Origin: Candidatus Omnitrophota bacterium
GTDB lineage: Bacteria; Omnitrophota; Gorgyraeia; 2-02-FULL-51-18
NCBI GenBank assembly: GCA_023247935.1
Contig: JAHFFM010000111.1
Coordinates: forward strand, 1-6,506
Direction: 5' to 3'
Length of the DNA: 6,506 bases
The position numbers and the translations under genes were made by a program. The stretch's first letter is position 1; every line of letters begins with the position of its first letter. Below are positions 1 to 5,347 of this stretch, piece after piece. The notes under the pieces are model-generated. The model made no database searches and was not told the origin of the DNA. It was given only the letters and a program-made list of their open reading frames with translations.

Positions 1-752
1 TTTCCCGTGTATTCATCCACTGAAATGATCGCGCCGCAAAGTTTCACGTCGTTTTTAGCCACTTCTTTGCGGACATTCACTTGCGTCAAAAATCTTTGAA
101 GAATGAGTTCTTTTTCAGCACCGATTATGGAATCGTAAGGACCCGTCATCCCCAAATCAGTTAAACAGGCCGTGCCTTTGGCCGTCACCCGCTCATCCGC
201 GGTTTGCACATGCGTGTGCGTGCCGACTACGGCTGAAACGCGGCCATCTAAATACCAGGATATTCCCACTTTTTCGCTGGTGGCCTCTGCATGCATGTCG
301 ACTAGGATGATTTTCGCGTCTTGTTTTTTTACCTTCTCGATTTCCTGGTCCACCGTTAAAAAGGGCGAATCAAAATGATAACGCATGAACACCTGGCCCG
401 CGACGTGAATAACTCCGATTTTATGGCCTTTACATTCCACGACACAAGAGCCGCTGCCGGGAAGGATTTTAGGAAAATTGGCTGGCCTCAGCACCCGCGC
501 TTCTTTTTTAAAAAATTCTTCGATGTCCTTTTTCTTGTCAAATGCGTGGTCGCCGCAGGTAAGCACATCGCAGCCTGCATTAAAAAGCTCTTTCGCGATT
601 TTTTCGGTGATGCCGGAGCCGTCGGCGGCATTTTCGGCGTTACACACCACAAAATCCACTTCCCCGGACTTTTTCATGTTGTTAACAAAAATTTCAATAA
701 CTTTTCTTCCCGGCTCTCCGTAAGTGTCACCTATCGCTAAAATTTTAATCAT
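1..752 (-). CDS. ymdB: YmdB-family metallophosphoesterase (TIGR00282), 3' end missing
   Basis: About 250 residues are visible before the frame leaves the window; B. subtilis YmdB has 264, so only a short C-terminal tail should be missing. Family members are dinuclear-metal phosphodiesterases; B. subtilis YmdB hydrolyses 2',3'-cyclic nucleotides and affects biofilm and motility decisions. Visible landmarks are IGDTYGEPGR (Asp9), NAENAA (Glu40, Asn41), RPANFP (89-94), MHAEATSEK (His154), and VVGTHTHVQTAD (His179 and His181), followed by LTDLGMTGPYDS. All match the family's metal ligands except the GNH motif, which reads GDH (Asp68, His69). The ATG lies 2 bp after the rny stop, with no clear Shine-Dalgarno sequence, suggesting translational coupling in an rny-ymdB operon. 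The family call is secure; the exact substrate is not. Confidence 0.95.
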   Translation of the reverse strand, partial: MIKILAIGDTYGEPGRKVIEIFVNNMKKSGEVDFVVCNAENAADGSGITEKIAKELFNAGCDVLTCGDHAFDKKKDIEEFFKKEARVLRPANFPKILPGSGSCVVECKGHKIGVIHVAGQVFMRYHFDSPFLTVDQEIEKVKKQDAKIILVDMHAEATSEKVGISWYLDGRVSAVVGTHTHVQTADERVTAKGTACLTDLGMTGPYDSIIGAEKELILQRFLTQVNVRKEVAKNDVKLCGAIISVDEYTG

Positions 753-754
753 GA

Positions 755-2326
755 CTATTTCGCGACATCTTCCACTCGGCTTTCCCGGATAATCACCACT
801 TTAATTTGCCCGGGATAATCCAGGTCCGCTTCAATTTTTTTGGATATTTCTCTGGCGAGGGCTCCCATGCAATCTTCGGGCACGCGGTCCGGCTTCACAA
901 TCACGCGCACTTCCCGGCCGCCCTGAATCACATATGATTTTTCAACCCCGGAATGCTTATCCGCGATCTCTTCCAGATGCGTCACGCGTTTCAAATAATT
1001 TTCAATGCTCTCGCGTCTTGCGCCCGGCCTTGCGGCGCTGATTGAATCAGCGCCCTGCACCAGCATCGGCCAAACAGATTTCATTTCAATGTCTTCATGA
1101 TGCGCTTCCACGCCATGCACCACATCCGGATGTTCACCATAACGCCGGCAAAATTCTCCACCCACCAGCGCATGAGGTCCTTCCACGTCAGCGGAAACGG
1201 CTTTTCCAATATCATGCAAAAGACCCGCGCGGCGCGCGAGCACAGGGTCCAAACCCATTTCACTGGCAATGGCGCCCATCATATGCGCCACTTCAATCGA
1301 ATGATTCAACACGTTCTGCCCGTAACTGGTTCTATAACGCAAACGGCCCAATAATTTCACAAGCTCCGGATGCATGTTGGTCAGATTGCTCTCAAGCAGA
1401 GCTTTCTCTCCAGCTTCTTTCAAAATGGCTTCCATGCCGCGCTTTGTTTTTTGCACCACTTCTTCAATGCGCGCAGGCTGAATACGGCCGTCCTGAATCA
1501 ACTCTTCCATGGAAAGTCTCGCTATTTCACGGCGCACGCCGTCAAAAGAAGACAGCGAGACCACTTGCGGCGTTTCATCGATGATTAAATCCACGCCGGT
1601 TACGGTTTCAAATGTTTTAATGTTGCGGCCGTCTTTTCCAATAATGCGGCCTTTCATTTCCTCATTTGGCAAATGAACCGTGGTCATAGTGGATTCCGTG
1701 GTGTAATACGCCGCATTTCGCATAATAGCGAGACTGATCAAGCGATTTGCTTTGTTATCCGCGGCTTCCTTGGCTTCTTTTTCGATTTGCTCAATCAGCC
1801 GACCCGTATCCGAACGGAGTTCAACTTCCATCCGTTTTAAAAATTGGGTTTTTGCCTCTTCGGCGTCAAGTTTGGAAATTTTTTGGAGGAGGTCGCGTTC
1901 CTGGGCGATCATTTTGTCGAGTGAGGCCTCATGTTCCAACAAGGCTTTTTCTTTTTGAACCGATTCCTGCAGTTTGTATAACGCTTCCTGTTCCCGTTTT
2001 TCGGCGGAATCCAGGCGATTCTCAATCGTGTCTTCGCGATGGCGCAAGACTTTTTCCAGATTCTCCAAATCTCTTTTTTTCTGCGCGATTTGGTCTTCGA
2101 AATCGCTTTGAACCTTGGAAATCATTTGCTTGGATTCACGGTCCGAGCGCTTCAACGTGTCTTCGGATTCGCGTTTGGCCGTGACTAAAATTTCCCTGGC
2201 CTTGGATTCGGCCGTGCGTATCAAACGTTCGGCAAAACGTTTTCGCATGAAATAACCGATACCAAAAGCCGCGGCAAACAAAACAGCGCCGCCTAAAACA
2301 AAAATAAAAATCGTATTTGCATCCAT
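755..2326 (-). CDS. rny: Ribonuclease Y, membrane-anchored endoribonuclease
   Basis: This is the 523-residue endoribonuclease that initiates mRNA decay at the inner face of the membrane in many bacteria; B. subtilis RNase Y has 520. Domains in order are: an N-terminal membrane helix (about 5-27) followed by basic MRKR; a long charged coiled coil (about 30-185); a KH RNA-binding domain with GRIIGKDGRNIKTFE at 226-240; and an HD domain with His342, the His371-Asp372 pair (GLLHDIGKA), His385, His409-His410 and Asp427 (GADSISAARPGARRES). The conserved tail YPGQIKVVIIRESR is at 504-517. No key residue is missing. The ATG gives the expected membrane anchor, but no Shine-Dalgarno sequence precedes it. 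Instead a long hairpin ends about 21 nt upstream. ymdB follows after 2 bp. Confidence 0.98.
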   Translation of the reverse strand: MDANTIFIFVLGGAVLFAAAFGIGYFMRKRFAERLIRTAESKAREILVTAKRESEDTLKRSDRESKQMISKVQSDFEDQIAQKKRDLENLEKVLRHREDTIENRLDSAEKREQEALYKLQESVQKEKALLEHEASLDKMIAQERDLLQKISKLDAEEAKTQFLKRMEVELRSDTGRLIEQIEKEAKEAADNKANRLISLAIMRNAAYYTTESTMTTVHLPNEEMKGRIIGKDGRNIKTFETVTGVDLIIDETPQVVSLSSFDGVRREIARLSMEELIQDGRIQPARIEEVVQKTKRGMEAILKEAGEKALLESNLTNMHPELVKLLGRLRYRTSYGQNVLNHSIEVAHMMGAIASEMGLDPVLARRAGLLHDIGKAVSADVEGPHALVGGEFCRRYGEHPDVVHGVEAHHEDIEMKSVWPMLVQGADSISAARPGARRESIENYLKRVTHLEEIADKHSGVEKSYVIQGGREVRVIVKPDRVPEDCMGALAREISKKIEADLDYPGQIKVVIIRESRVEDVAK

Positions 2327-2347
2327 ATTAGAATTGAGGGTGTGTTG

Positions 2348-2435
2348 TGAGTTGTGAGTAGTGAGGCGTGGATGAGGGTGGGTAATTATTATTACTTTTA
2401 CTCATCCTCACCCCCGACTCACTACTCACAACTCA
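2348..2435 (-). repeat. Long perfect inverted repeat (REP-like hairpin) upstream of rny
   Basis: An 18-bp perfect inverted repeat has arms at 2348-2365 and 2418-2435. Inside it, a second 7-bp perfect stem pairs 2370-2376 with 2401-2407 around an AT-rich 24-nt loop. The arms are built from near-repeats of GTGAGT/TGTGAG. On the minus-strand transcript this folds between ygfA and rny and ends 21 nt before the rny ATG. No T-run follows in the direction of transcription, so it is not a standard intrinsic terminator. It may be a dispersed palindromic element, an mRNA-stabilising or processing hairpin, or a 5'-UTR control structure for rny. Seen: the palindrome. Inferred: any function. Confidence 0.8.
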
Positions 2436-2447
2436 TCCCCATCCTTA

Positions 2448-3005
2448 TTAATTATCAGTTATCACTTCATCCATTAATTGGTCATGATCTTCACATGGAA
2501 CTTCAGGAAATATCTGGAAGGAAAAAGCCAAAGCCACTTTGAAAACCTTAGAAGGAATATTCGCCAAAAAACGGTCATAGAATCCGGCGCCGCGGCCTAA
2601 TCGTCTTTTAAAAGCGTCAAAAGCCAATCCCGGCACAATCACGCATTCCACTTCGCCCAAGGAAGCGGTTTTCGCTTTCCGGGGGTCCGGCTCCAAAATC
2701 CCCAACGCACCCGGCGCCAAATCTCCGCGAACATCCTTTATTTCAAAGAATTTTAGTTCTTTATTTTCCAGATTAATCCGAGGCACAAGCACCCGCTTTC
2801 CCAACACGATCGCTTTTTCGATCATGGGAACCGTATGCACTTCTGTGTCGGTTCCGACATAAAAGCATACGGTACGAGCTATTCTAAAGGCATCCAACCC
2901 GAAAAGTTTTTCCTGAATCCGCAGGCTTTTTTGAACCCGCTCTTCAGGGCTTAAAGCCTGAAGCCTTAATGTTGCTTCCCGCCTTAAGCTTTTCTTGGTT
3001 TTCAC
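2448..3005 (-). CDS. ygfA: 5-formyltetrahydrofolate cyclo-ligase (5,10-methenyl-THF synthetase)
   Basis: A full-length 185-residue member of the 5-FTHF cyclo-ligase family. These enzymes use ATP to convert 5-formyl-THF to 5,10-methenyl-THF, returning a stored folate to one-carbon metabolism in the cytosol. Visible motifs are the N-terminal basic KKSLRRE, FYVGTDTEVHT (48-58 region), LGILEPDP (101-108), VPGLAFD (124-130), the nucleotide-binding RRLGRGAGFYDRFL (134-147), and the C-terminal PCEDHDQLMDEVITD (170-184). The start is GTG, with AAGAGG about 12 nt upstream (3018-3023); an ATG nearby is out of frame. A promoter candidate lies about 75 bp upstream and rny follows after 121 bp. The enzyme's link to RNA decay is positional only. 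Confidence 0.96.
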   Translation of the reverse strand: MKTKKSLRREATLRLQALSPEERVQKSLRIQEKLFGLDAFRIARTVCFYVGTDTEVHTVPMIEKAIVLGKRVLVPRINLENKELKFFEIKDVRGDLAPGALGILEPDPRKAKTASLGEVECVIVPGLAFDAFKRRLGRGAGFYDRFLANIPSKVFKVALAFSFQIFPEVPCEDHDQLMDEVITDN

Positions 3006-3077
3006 GCCAGACTTGTACCTCTTAACCCATTTAAAATAAATGAGTTATAAAATTATTGAGCTTTCAACTTAAAAAAT

Positions 3078-3086
3078 ATTATAACA
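3078..3086 (-). promoter_or_regulatory. Extended -10 promoter candidate for ygfA-rny-ymdB
   Basis: Read on the minus strand this is TGTTATAAT, a perfect extended -10 element (TGn followed by TATAAT). No good -35 hexamer sits 16-18 nt upstream, as expected for promoters that rely on the TG extension. The start point would be near 3071, giving a 5' leader of about 65 nt before the ygfA GTG. It lies just past the 58-residue gene, so ygfA need not depend on upstream transcription. Confidence 0.45.
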
Positions 3087-3092
3087 TGTTAA

Positions 3093-3109
3093 GGCGGTAT
3101 TTTACCACC
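3093..3109 (-). terminator. Small hairpin at the stop codon of the 58-residue gene, weak terminator candidate
   Basis: On the minus-strand RNA, GGUGGUA and UACCGCC can form a 7-bp stem (one G-U pair) around an AAA loop, spanning the UAA stop codon. The nearest run of U (six) begins about 16 nt after the stem, so this is not a textbook intrinsic terminator. It could still end or attenuate the nucleotidyltransferase cassette just before the ygfA promoter candidate. Confidence 0.3.
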
Positions 3110-3278
3110 CCTTCTGCTTTAATTTTTCCCAGGCTTTTTTGCTGCGGGAAGGCATGGCTTTTTGAAAAAAAGCGTTCATTTGCTCTAAAAAATGGAGCTT
3201 ATCTTTGGCGGGAAGAGCTCGGTAAATTTTCAACTCGTTGAGATCGTATTCATTCTTATTGATAGTTTTTTTAATCAT
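3102..3278 (-). CDS. Small helical protein coupled to the nucleotidyltransferase (58 aa)
   Basis: This short ORF encodes 58 residues, beginning MIKKTINKNEYDLNEL and ending EKLKQKGW. Its ATG overlaps the TGA of the upstream nucleotidyltransferase by 4 bp (ATGA), the usual arrangement for translational coupling, and no separate Shine-Dalgarno is visible. It is basic, has no membrane segment or signal peptide, and is predicted to be mostly helical, with an amphipathic LPAKDKLHFLEQMNAFFQKA stretch (22-41) and a basic SRSKKAWEKLKQKG tail. I do not recognise a named family. Position and size fit an accessory or antitoxin-like partner of the MNT enzyme, which is inference. That it is a real gene is supported by the overlap, the ordered amphipathic composition and the lack of other function for the stretch. 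Confidence 0.72.
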   Translation of the reverse strand: MIKKTINKNEYDLNELKIYRALPAKDKLHFLEQMNAFFQKAMPSRSKKAWEKLKQKGW

Positions 3279-3766
3279 TTTTGTATTTTCTGAAGTTCGA
3301 TCAACGCCCGAATATCTATTTGGTCTCTATGTCTTCCGGCTATGCGTTTCAACTGGATTAAGTCAGAAATAGAAGCAACCGGTACTTTTATATGCCCCAC
3401 AGGAATCACTTTCTTATTTTTATAAGACCGCTCGAAATCAATGTAATTCTCCACCATTACGTCAATATGCTCGATTTCCTTTTTTGGATTGTACACGGAA
3501 AACACTTTCATTCCTTTCTCTTTAATCCAGGATTGACGCATTTTGGGATCGCGGAAGGAATCCAACGCGACAGGAAGCCTTGGCTTCCATTGCAAACGCT
3601 TGATCATCTCAACAAATTTTTTCACGTTGGTGGCATCCAATGAAATTAAAATATCCAGATCGCCTGTAGCCCTGGGGAATCCATGCAAATTAACGGCAAC
3701 ACCGCCTATCAACAGATATTTTATTTTAGCAATACTCAGTTCTTCCAATATTTTTTCAAAAAACAA
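3275..3766 (-). CDS. AbiEii/MNT-type nucleotidyltransferase
   Basis: A 163-residue protein of the minimal nucleotidyltransferase superfamily, resembling the AbiEii/AbiGii toxin group. The fold signature is visible: LLIGGVAVNLHGFPRATGDLDIL at 18-40, with the Gly21-Gly22 turn and catalytic Asp36-x-Asp38. A third acidic residue follows in the EHIDVM strand (Asp102). The C-terminal SDLIQLKRIAGRHRDQIDI (134-152) resembles the conserved K-x4-R-x2-D region of AbiEii-like proteins. Such enzymes transfer NMP groups to tRNA, proteins or small molecules; some are toxins of TA or phage-defence pairs. The substrate here is unknown. The start is TTG, chosen because GAGGAG (3776-3781) lies 9 nt upstream and the GG motif is then at the usual distance from the N-terminus. 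It precedes a 58-residue partner through an ATGA overlap. Confidence 0.88.
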   Translation of the reverse strand: MFFEKILEELSIAKIKYLLIGGVAVNLHGFPRATGDLDILISLDATNVKKFVEMIKRLQWKPRLPVALDSFRDPKMRQSWIKEKGMKVFSVYNPKKEIEHIDVMVENYIDFERSYKNKKVIPVGHIKVPVASISDLIQLKRIAGRHRDQIDIRALIELQKIQK

Positions 3767-3775
3767 TTTTTATAA

Positions 3776-3781
3776 CTCCTC
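3776..3781 (-). promoter_or_regulatory. Strong Shine-Dalgarno that fixes the TTG start of the nucleotidyltransferase
   Basis: GAGGAG on the minus strand lies 9 nt before the TTG at 3766-3764. A nearby ATG overlapping this site is in another frame, so TTG is the supported start. Confidence 0.75.
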
Positions 3782-3783
3782 AT

Positions 3784-3840
3784 CTACCAGACGCTAATTA
3801 AACCCAAATATCGCAAAAACAAATGGACATTGCGCATCAT
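3784..3840 (-). CDS. Possible 18-codon leader ORF before the nucleotidyltransferase
   Basis: The minus strand holds ATG ATG ... TAG encoding MMRNVHLFLRYLGLISVW. An AGAGGT (3845-3850) sits 4 nt before the first ATG and 7 nt before the second, a plausible ribosome-binding site. The stop lies 17 nt before the TTG of the nucleotidyltransferase, next to that gene's own Shine-Dalgarno. It could be a leader peptide coupling translation, a remnant of a displaced gene, or chance. The sequence resembles no family I know. Confidence 0.25.
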   Translation of the reverse strand: MMRNVHLFLRYLGLISVW

Positions 3841-3850
3841 ACAGACCTCT

Positions 3851-3871
3851 TATACACAAATAAAGTGTACA
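3851..3871 (-). promoter_or_regulatory. Operator-like inverted repeat upstream of the nucleotidyltransferase cassette
   Basis: On the minus strand TGTACAC and GTGTATA are separated by 7 nt (6 of 7 positions symmetric). The first arm is also part of an 8-bp palindrome GTGTACAC (3865-3872), and a further TTACAC lies a few bases upstream. TATAAG at 3854-3849 could serve as a -10 element, although no matching -35 is seen. The layout resembles self-regulated toxin-antitoxin promoters, but no DNA-binding partner is evident in the cassette. Confidence 0.35.
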
Positions 3872-3902
3872 CCATTTTCGTGTAATTTTAGACGTTTTTA
3901 AG

Positions 3903-3960
3903 CCACGCGGGCACCGCCGCCAGCCCGGGTCCAGCTGCAAAGTAAACCCTGCGAAATGGG
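3903..3960. other. GC-rich structured patch in the gap between rrf2 and the nucleotidyltransferase
   Basis: About 58 bp are clearly GC-richer than the AT-rich sequence on their left. The minus strand can form CGGGC-(10 nt)-GCCCG and also contains CCCGGG and CAGCTG palindromes. No T-run follows on either strand, so it is not a convincing terminator. The rrf2 reading frame stays open through it for 25 codons after the TAG. I assign no function. Confidence 0.35.
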
Positions 3961-3965
3961 ACAAA

Positions 3966-4415
3966 CTAGATATGAAAAGTCGATGAGGAGGCCACTGACT
4001 TGCCCTTTTTGAGGCGCCTGGCTTCGTCCATAAGCTCCTTTAAAGTGAGCTTGGAAAGCCCCTTTTCAATGGAGGAAGCGAACTTTTGCCAAAAAATGAC
4101 GTTGGCGGCGGAAATCTCATCACCGTCCTGAGAAACCTGGTTTTTTTCAAAGAAAGACTTGGATTCAAGGGCATAAAAAAGCCTTTCCAGGTTGATTTCC
4201 GAAGGCTTTTCGGACAAAACATAGCCGCCCTGAGGGCCGCGAACGCTCCGGACAAGCCCCTTTTTCTTGAGTGCGTTTAAAATTTGCTCAAGGTAAGGCA
4301 CGGAAATATTCTCCTTCTTGGCGATATGAGAAACCGACATGGACCCTTCGCCATAGCGGCTTGCCAAAACGAGAATCGCCTTCAAACCGTAAAGCGTACG
4401 TGTTGAAAATTTCAC
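3966..4415 (-). CDS. Rrf2-family transcriptional regulator without Fe-S cysteines
   Basis: A 149-residue Rrf2-type winged-helix repressor or activator. The start MKFSTRTLYGLKAILVLA is the classic family opening, which fixes the GTG start. The helix-turn-helix and wing occupy about 1-68: SVSHIAKKENISVPYLEQ (27-44), the recognition helix ILNALKKKGLVRS, and the wing VRGPQGGYVL. The protein contains no cysteine at all, so it cannot hold the [2Fe-2S] cluster of IscR or the nitric-oxide-sensing cluster of NsrR. It is more like CymR, which controls cysteine metabolism through a complex with CysK. It ends the thrC-cysO-NIL unit, 7 bp after the coiled-coil gene, and could regulate that unit or distant sulfur genes; this is inference. 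No Shine-Dalgarno is evident. Confidence 0.92.
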   Translation of the reverse strand: MKFSTRTLYGLKAILVLASRYGEGSMSVSHIAKKENISVPYLEQILNALKKKGLVRSVRGPQGGYVLSEKPSEINLERLFYALESKSFFEKNQVSQDGDEISAANVIFWQKFASSIEKGLSKLTLKELMDEARRLKKGKSVASSSTFHI

Positions 4416-4422
4416 TGGTTAA

Positions 4423-4608
4423 TCACTGCGCCTGGGTTACCCGGACTTTTACGGTATTGATTTCATTCTTCAGTTCTTCGAGCATTTGAATAATCTTATC
4501 CTGCTTCGCTGAAATCTCTTTCAAAGAATCTGCTTCAGCAAAAACGGGCTTTATAAAAAATGATCCTGACAACGCGAGAGCGAAAGCTAAAAAAGCGATC
4601 TTTTTCAT
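4423..4608 (-). CDS. Small exported coiled-coil protein (61 aa)
   Basis: The first 24 residues form a typical Sec signal peptide: MKKIAF, a hydrophobic core to about residue 19, and a VFA cleavage site before EADS. The mature part is about 37 residues and one amphipathic helix with heptad-like spacing (LKEISAKQDKIIQMLEELKN), so it probably oligomerises as a coiled coil in the periplasm. The start is well supported: GGAGG (4616-4620) lies 7 nt upstream, and the ATG overlaps the preceding gene's TGA by 4 bp. No cysteine or lipobox is present, so it is not a lipoprotein. Its partner may be the two-helix membrane protein encoded just before it. Function unknown. Confidence 0.82.
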   Translation of the reverse strand: MKKIAFLAFALALSGSFFIKPVFAEADSLKEISAKQDKIIQMLEELKNEINTVKVRVTQAQ

Positions 4609-4826
4609 TCAACTGCCTCCTTTTTTGTTCTTTTCCCAATTCCAAATATGAGAGTCAACGCGGATAAAACCCAAAAAAAAGACCCAAAACCGACGGCGAT
4701 GGCGTATTTTTCGAAAGGATAAGGCACCAGCTGAACGCGAAAATAATTTTCCGTCAGCCGGTAGCCCGCGTAAAAACCTGCGCCGGGAAGAAGAACGAAT
4801 AAAAGAAAACTAGAGAGCGCTTTCAC
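4605..4826 (-). CDS. Small two-helix inner-membrane protein (73 aa)
   Basis: Two hydrophobic segments are visible, about 4-24 (SSFLLFVLLPGAGFYAGYRL) and 40-63 (KYAIAVGFGSFFWVLSALTL), separated by an aromatic and proline-rich loop RVQLVPYPFEK. The C-terminus is basic (GKRTKKEAVE), so by the positive-inside rule the tail is probably cytoplasmic. The only in-frame start is GTG, located within the last codons of the CysO-NIL gene (17-bp overlap); no clear Shine-Dalgarno is seen, suggesting coupling. The next gene overlaps by 4 bp. I recognise no family. Its fixed place between a sulfur-carrier gene and an exported coiled-coil gene suggests the two small proteins act together, which is inference. 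Confidence 0.78.
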   Translation of the reverse strand: MKALSSFLLFVLLPGAGFYAGYRLTENYFRVQLVPYPFEKYAIAVGFGSFFWVLSALTLIFGIGKRTKKEAVE

Positions 4827-5328
4827 CGGTCACAGGTTCGACTTTAACGCCGCGTGACTCGAGATACTTGATCCCTTTTTCCAAATCCTTTTCATCGCCC
4901 TCAAGCTCAAGCGTCATCTCGCCTACGGTTTCAGTTACGCGCGCCTTCCGGATATTGGGCATGATCTCAAACTTTTTAGCCATGGTGAAAACGACGGGCT
5001 CTTTGATGAGATCCTGAGGAAATACCAGCGTCACGCGCGTTTTGGATTGAGAAGATCCACCCGCGATGGCCGGAATAATCGAAACGTCATCACCCGCTTT
5101 CAAAGCCGTTTGCTGGCCTTGCAAAAAACGGATATCTTCCTCATTTACGTACACATTCACAAAACGGCGCAATTTGCCTTCCGCGTCGCAAAGCCTTTCT
5201 TTGATGCCGGGATACTGCTTTTCAAGCCCCGACAAAAGCGCGTCCACATCTTGAGCTTCACATTGAACTTCAGCCTGATTGTTCGTAAGTTTCTGCAATG
5301 GGGTTGGAATTCTGACTTTAACTGACAT
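4810..5328 (-). CDS. CysO/MoaD-like sulfur carrier fused to a NIL domain
   Basis: The 172-residue product has two parts. Residues 1-91 form a ubiquitin-like MoaD/ThiS domain strongly resembling Mycobacterium tuberculosis CysO: MSVKVRIPTPL, then YPGIKERL, FVNVYVNEEDIRF and IIPAIAGG. In CysO the protein ends at this Gly-Gly, which becomes a thiocarboxylate donating sulfur to CysM for cysteine synthesis. Here Gly90-Gly91 is followed by a short Ser/Gln linker and a NIL domain (about 96-168), the ligand-binding module found at the end of the methionine importer ATPase MetN. The fused form cannot carry a thiocarboxylate unless cleaved after Gly91, for example by a JAMM protease such as Mec. The ATG at 5328 is preferred over an upstream TTG because GAGGAG (5336-5341) sits 7 nt before it. 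It follows thrC after 19 bp. Confidence 0.9.
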   Translation of the reverse strand: MSVKVRIPTPLQKLTNNQAEVQCEAQDVDALLSGLEKQYPGIKERLCDAEGKLRRFVNVYVNEEDIRFLQGQQTALKAGDDVSIIPAIAGGSSQSKTRVTLVFPQDLIKEPVVFTMAKKFEIMPNIRKARVTETVGEMTLELEGDEKDLEKGIKYLESRGVKVEPVTGESAL

Positions 5329-5335
5329 ATTTTTT

Positions 5336-5341
5336 CTCCTC
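5336..5341 (-). promoter_or_regulatory. Shine-Dalgarno that decides the CysO-NIL start
   Basis: GAGGAG on the minus strand is 7 nt before the ATG at 5328-5326. An in-frame TTG at 5343 overlaps this site and would add five residues unlike CysO, so the ATG is chosen. Confidence 0.8.
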
Positions 5342-5347
5342 AAAGAG

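Noticed and set aside
375..740. Plus-strand ORF of 121 codons at the left end
   Set aside because: It is antisense to ymdB, whose motifs are all intact.
1042..1584. Plus-strand ORF of 180 codons
   Set aside because: It lies wholly inside rny on the opposite strand, its translation has no recognisable motif, and rny is an unmistakable full-length gene.
1747..2184. Plus-strand ORF of 145 codons
   Set aside because: It is antisense to the coiled-coil region of rny, with a proline- and arginine-rich translation typical of a shadow frame.
2354..2542. Plus-strand ORF of 62 codons across the rny hairpin
   Set aside because: It spans the palindrome and the antisense of the ygfA end; its start region is low-complexity and no coding signature is visible.
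3006..3101. 6S RNA, often found next to ygfA
   Set aside because: The gap is under 100 bp and AT-rich, with no long bulged double helix; 6S RNA is about 180 nt or more.
3823..3885. Plus-strand 20-codon ORF starting ATGGACATT
   Set aside because: No ribosome-binding site, no similarity, and it runs through the palindromic operator-like region against the direction of all genes.
3903..3960. Intrinsic terminator after rrf2
   Set aside because: The GC stem is present but no T-run follows it on either strand.
5341..5343. TTG start adding five residues to the CysO-NIL protein
   Set aside because: It overlaps the Shine-Dalgarno of the downstream ATG, and the ATG product aligns from its first residue with CysO.
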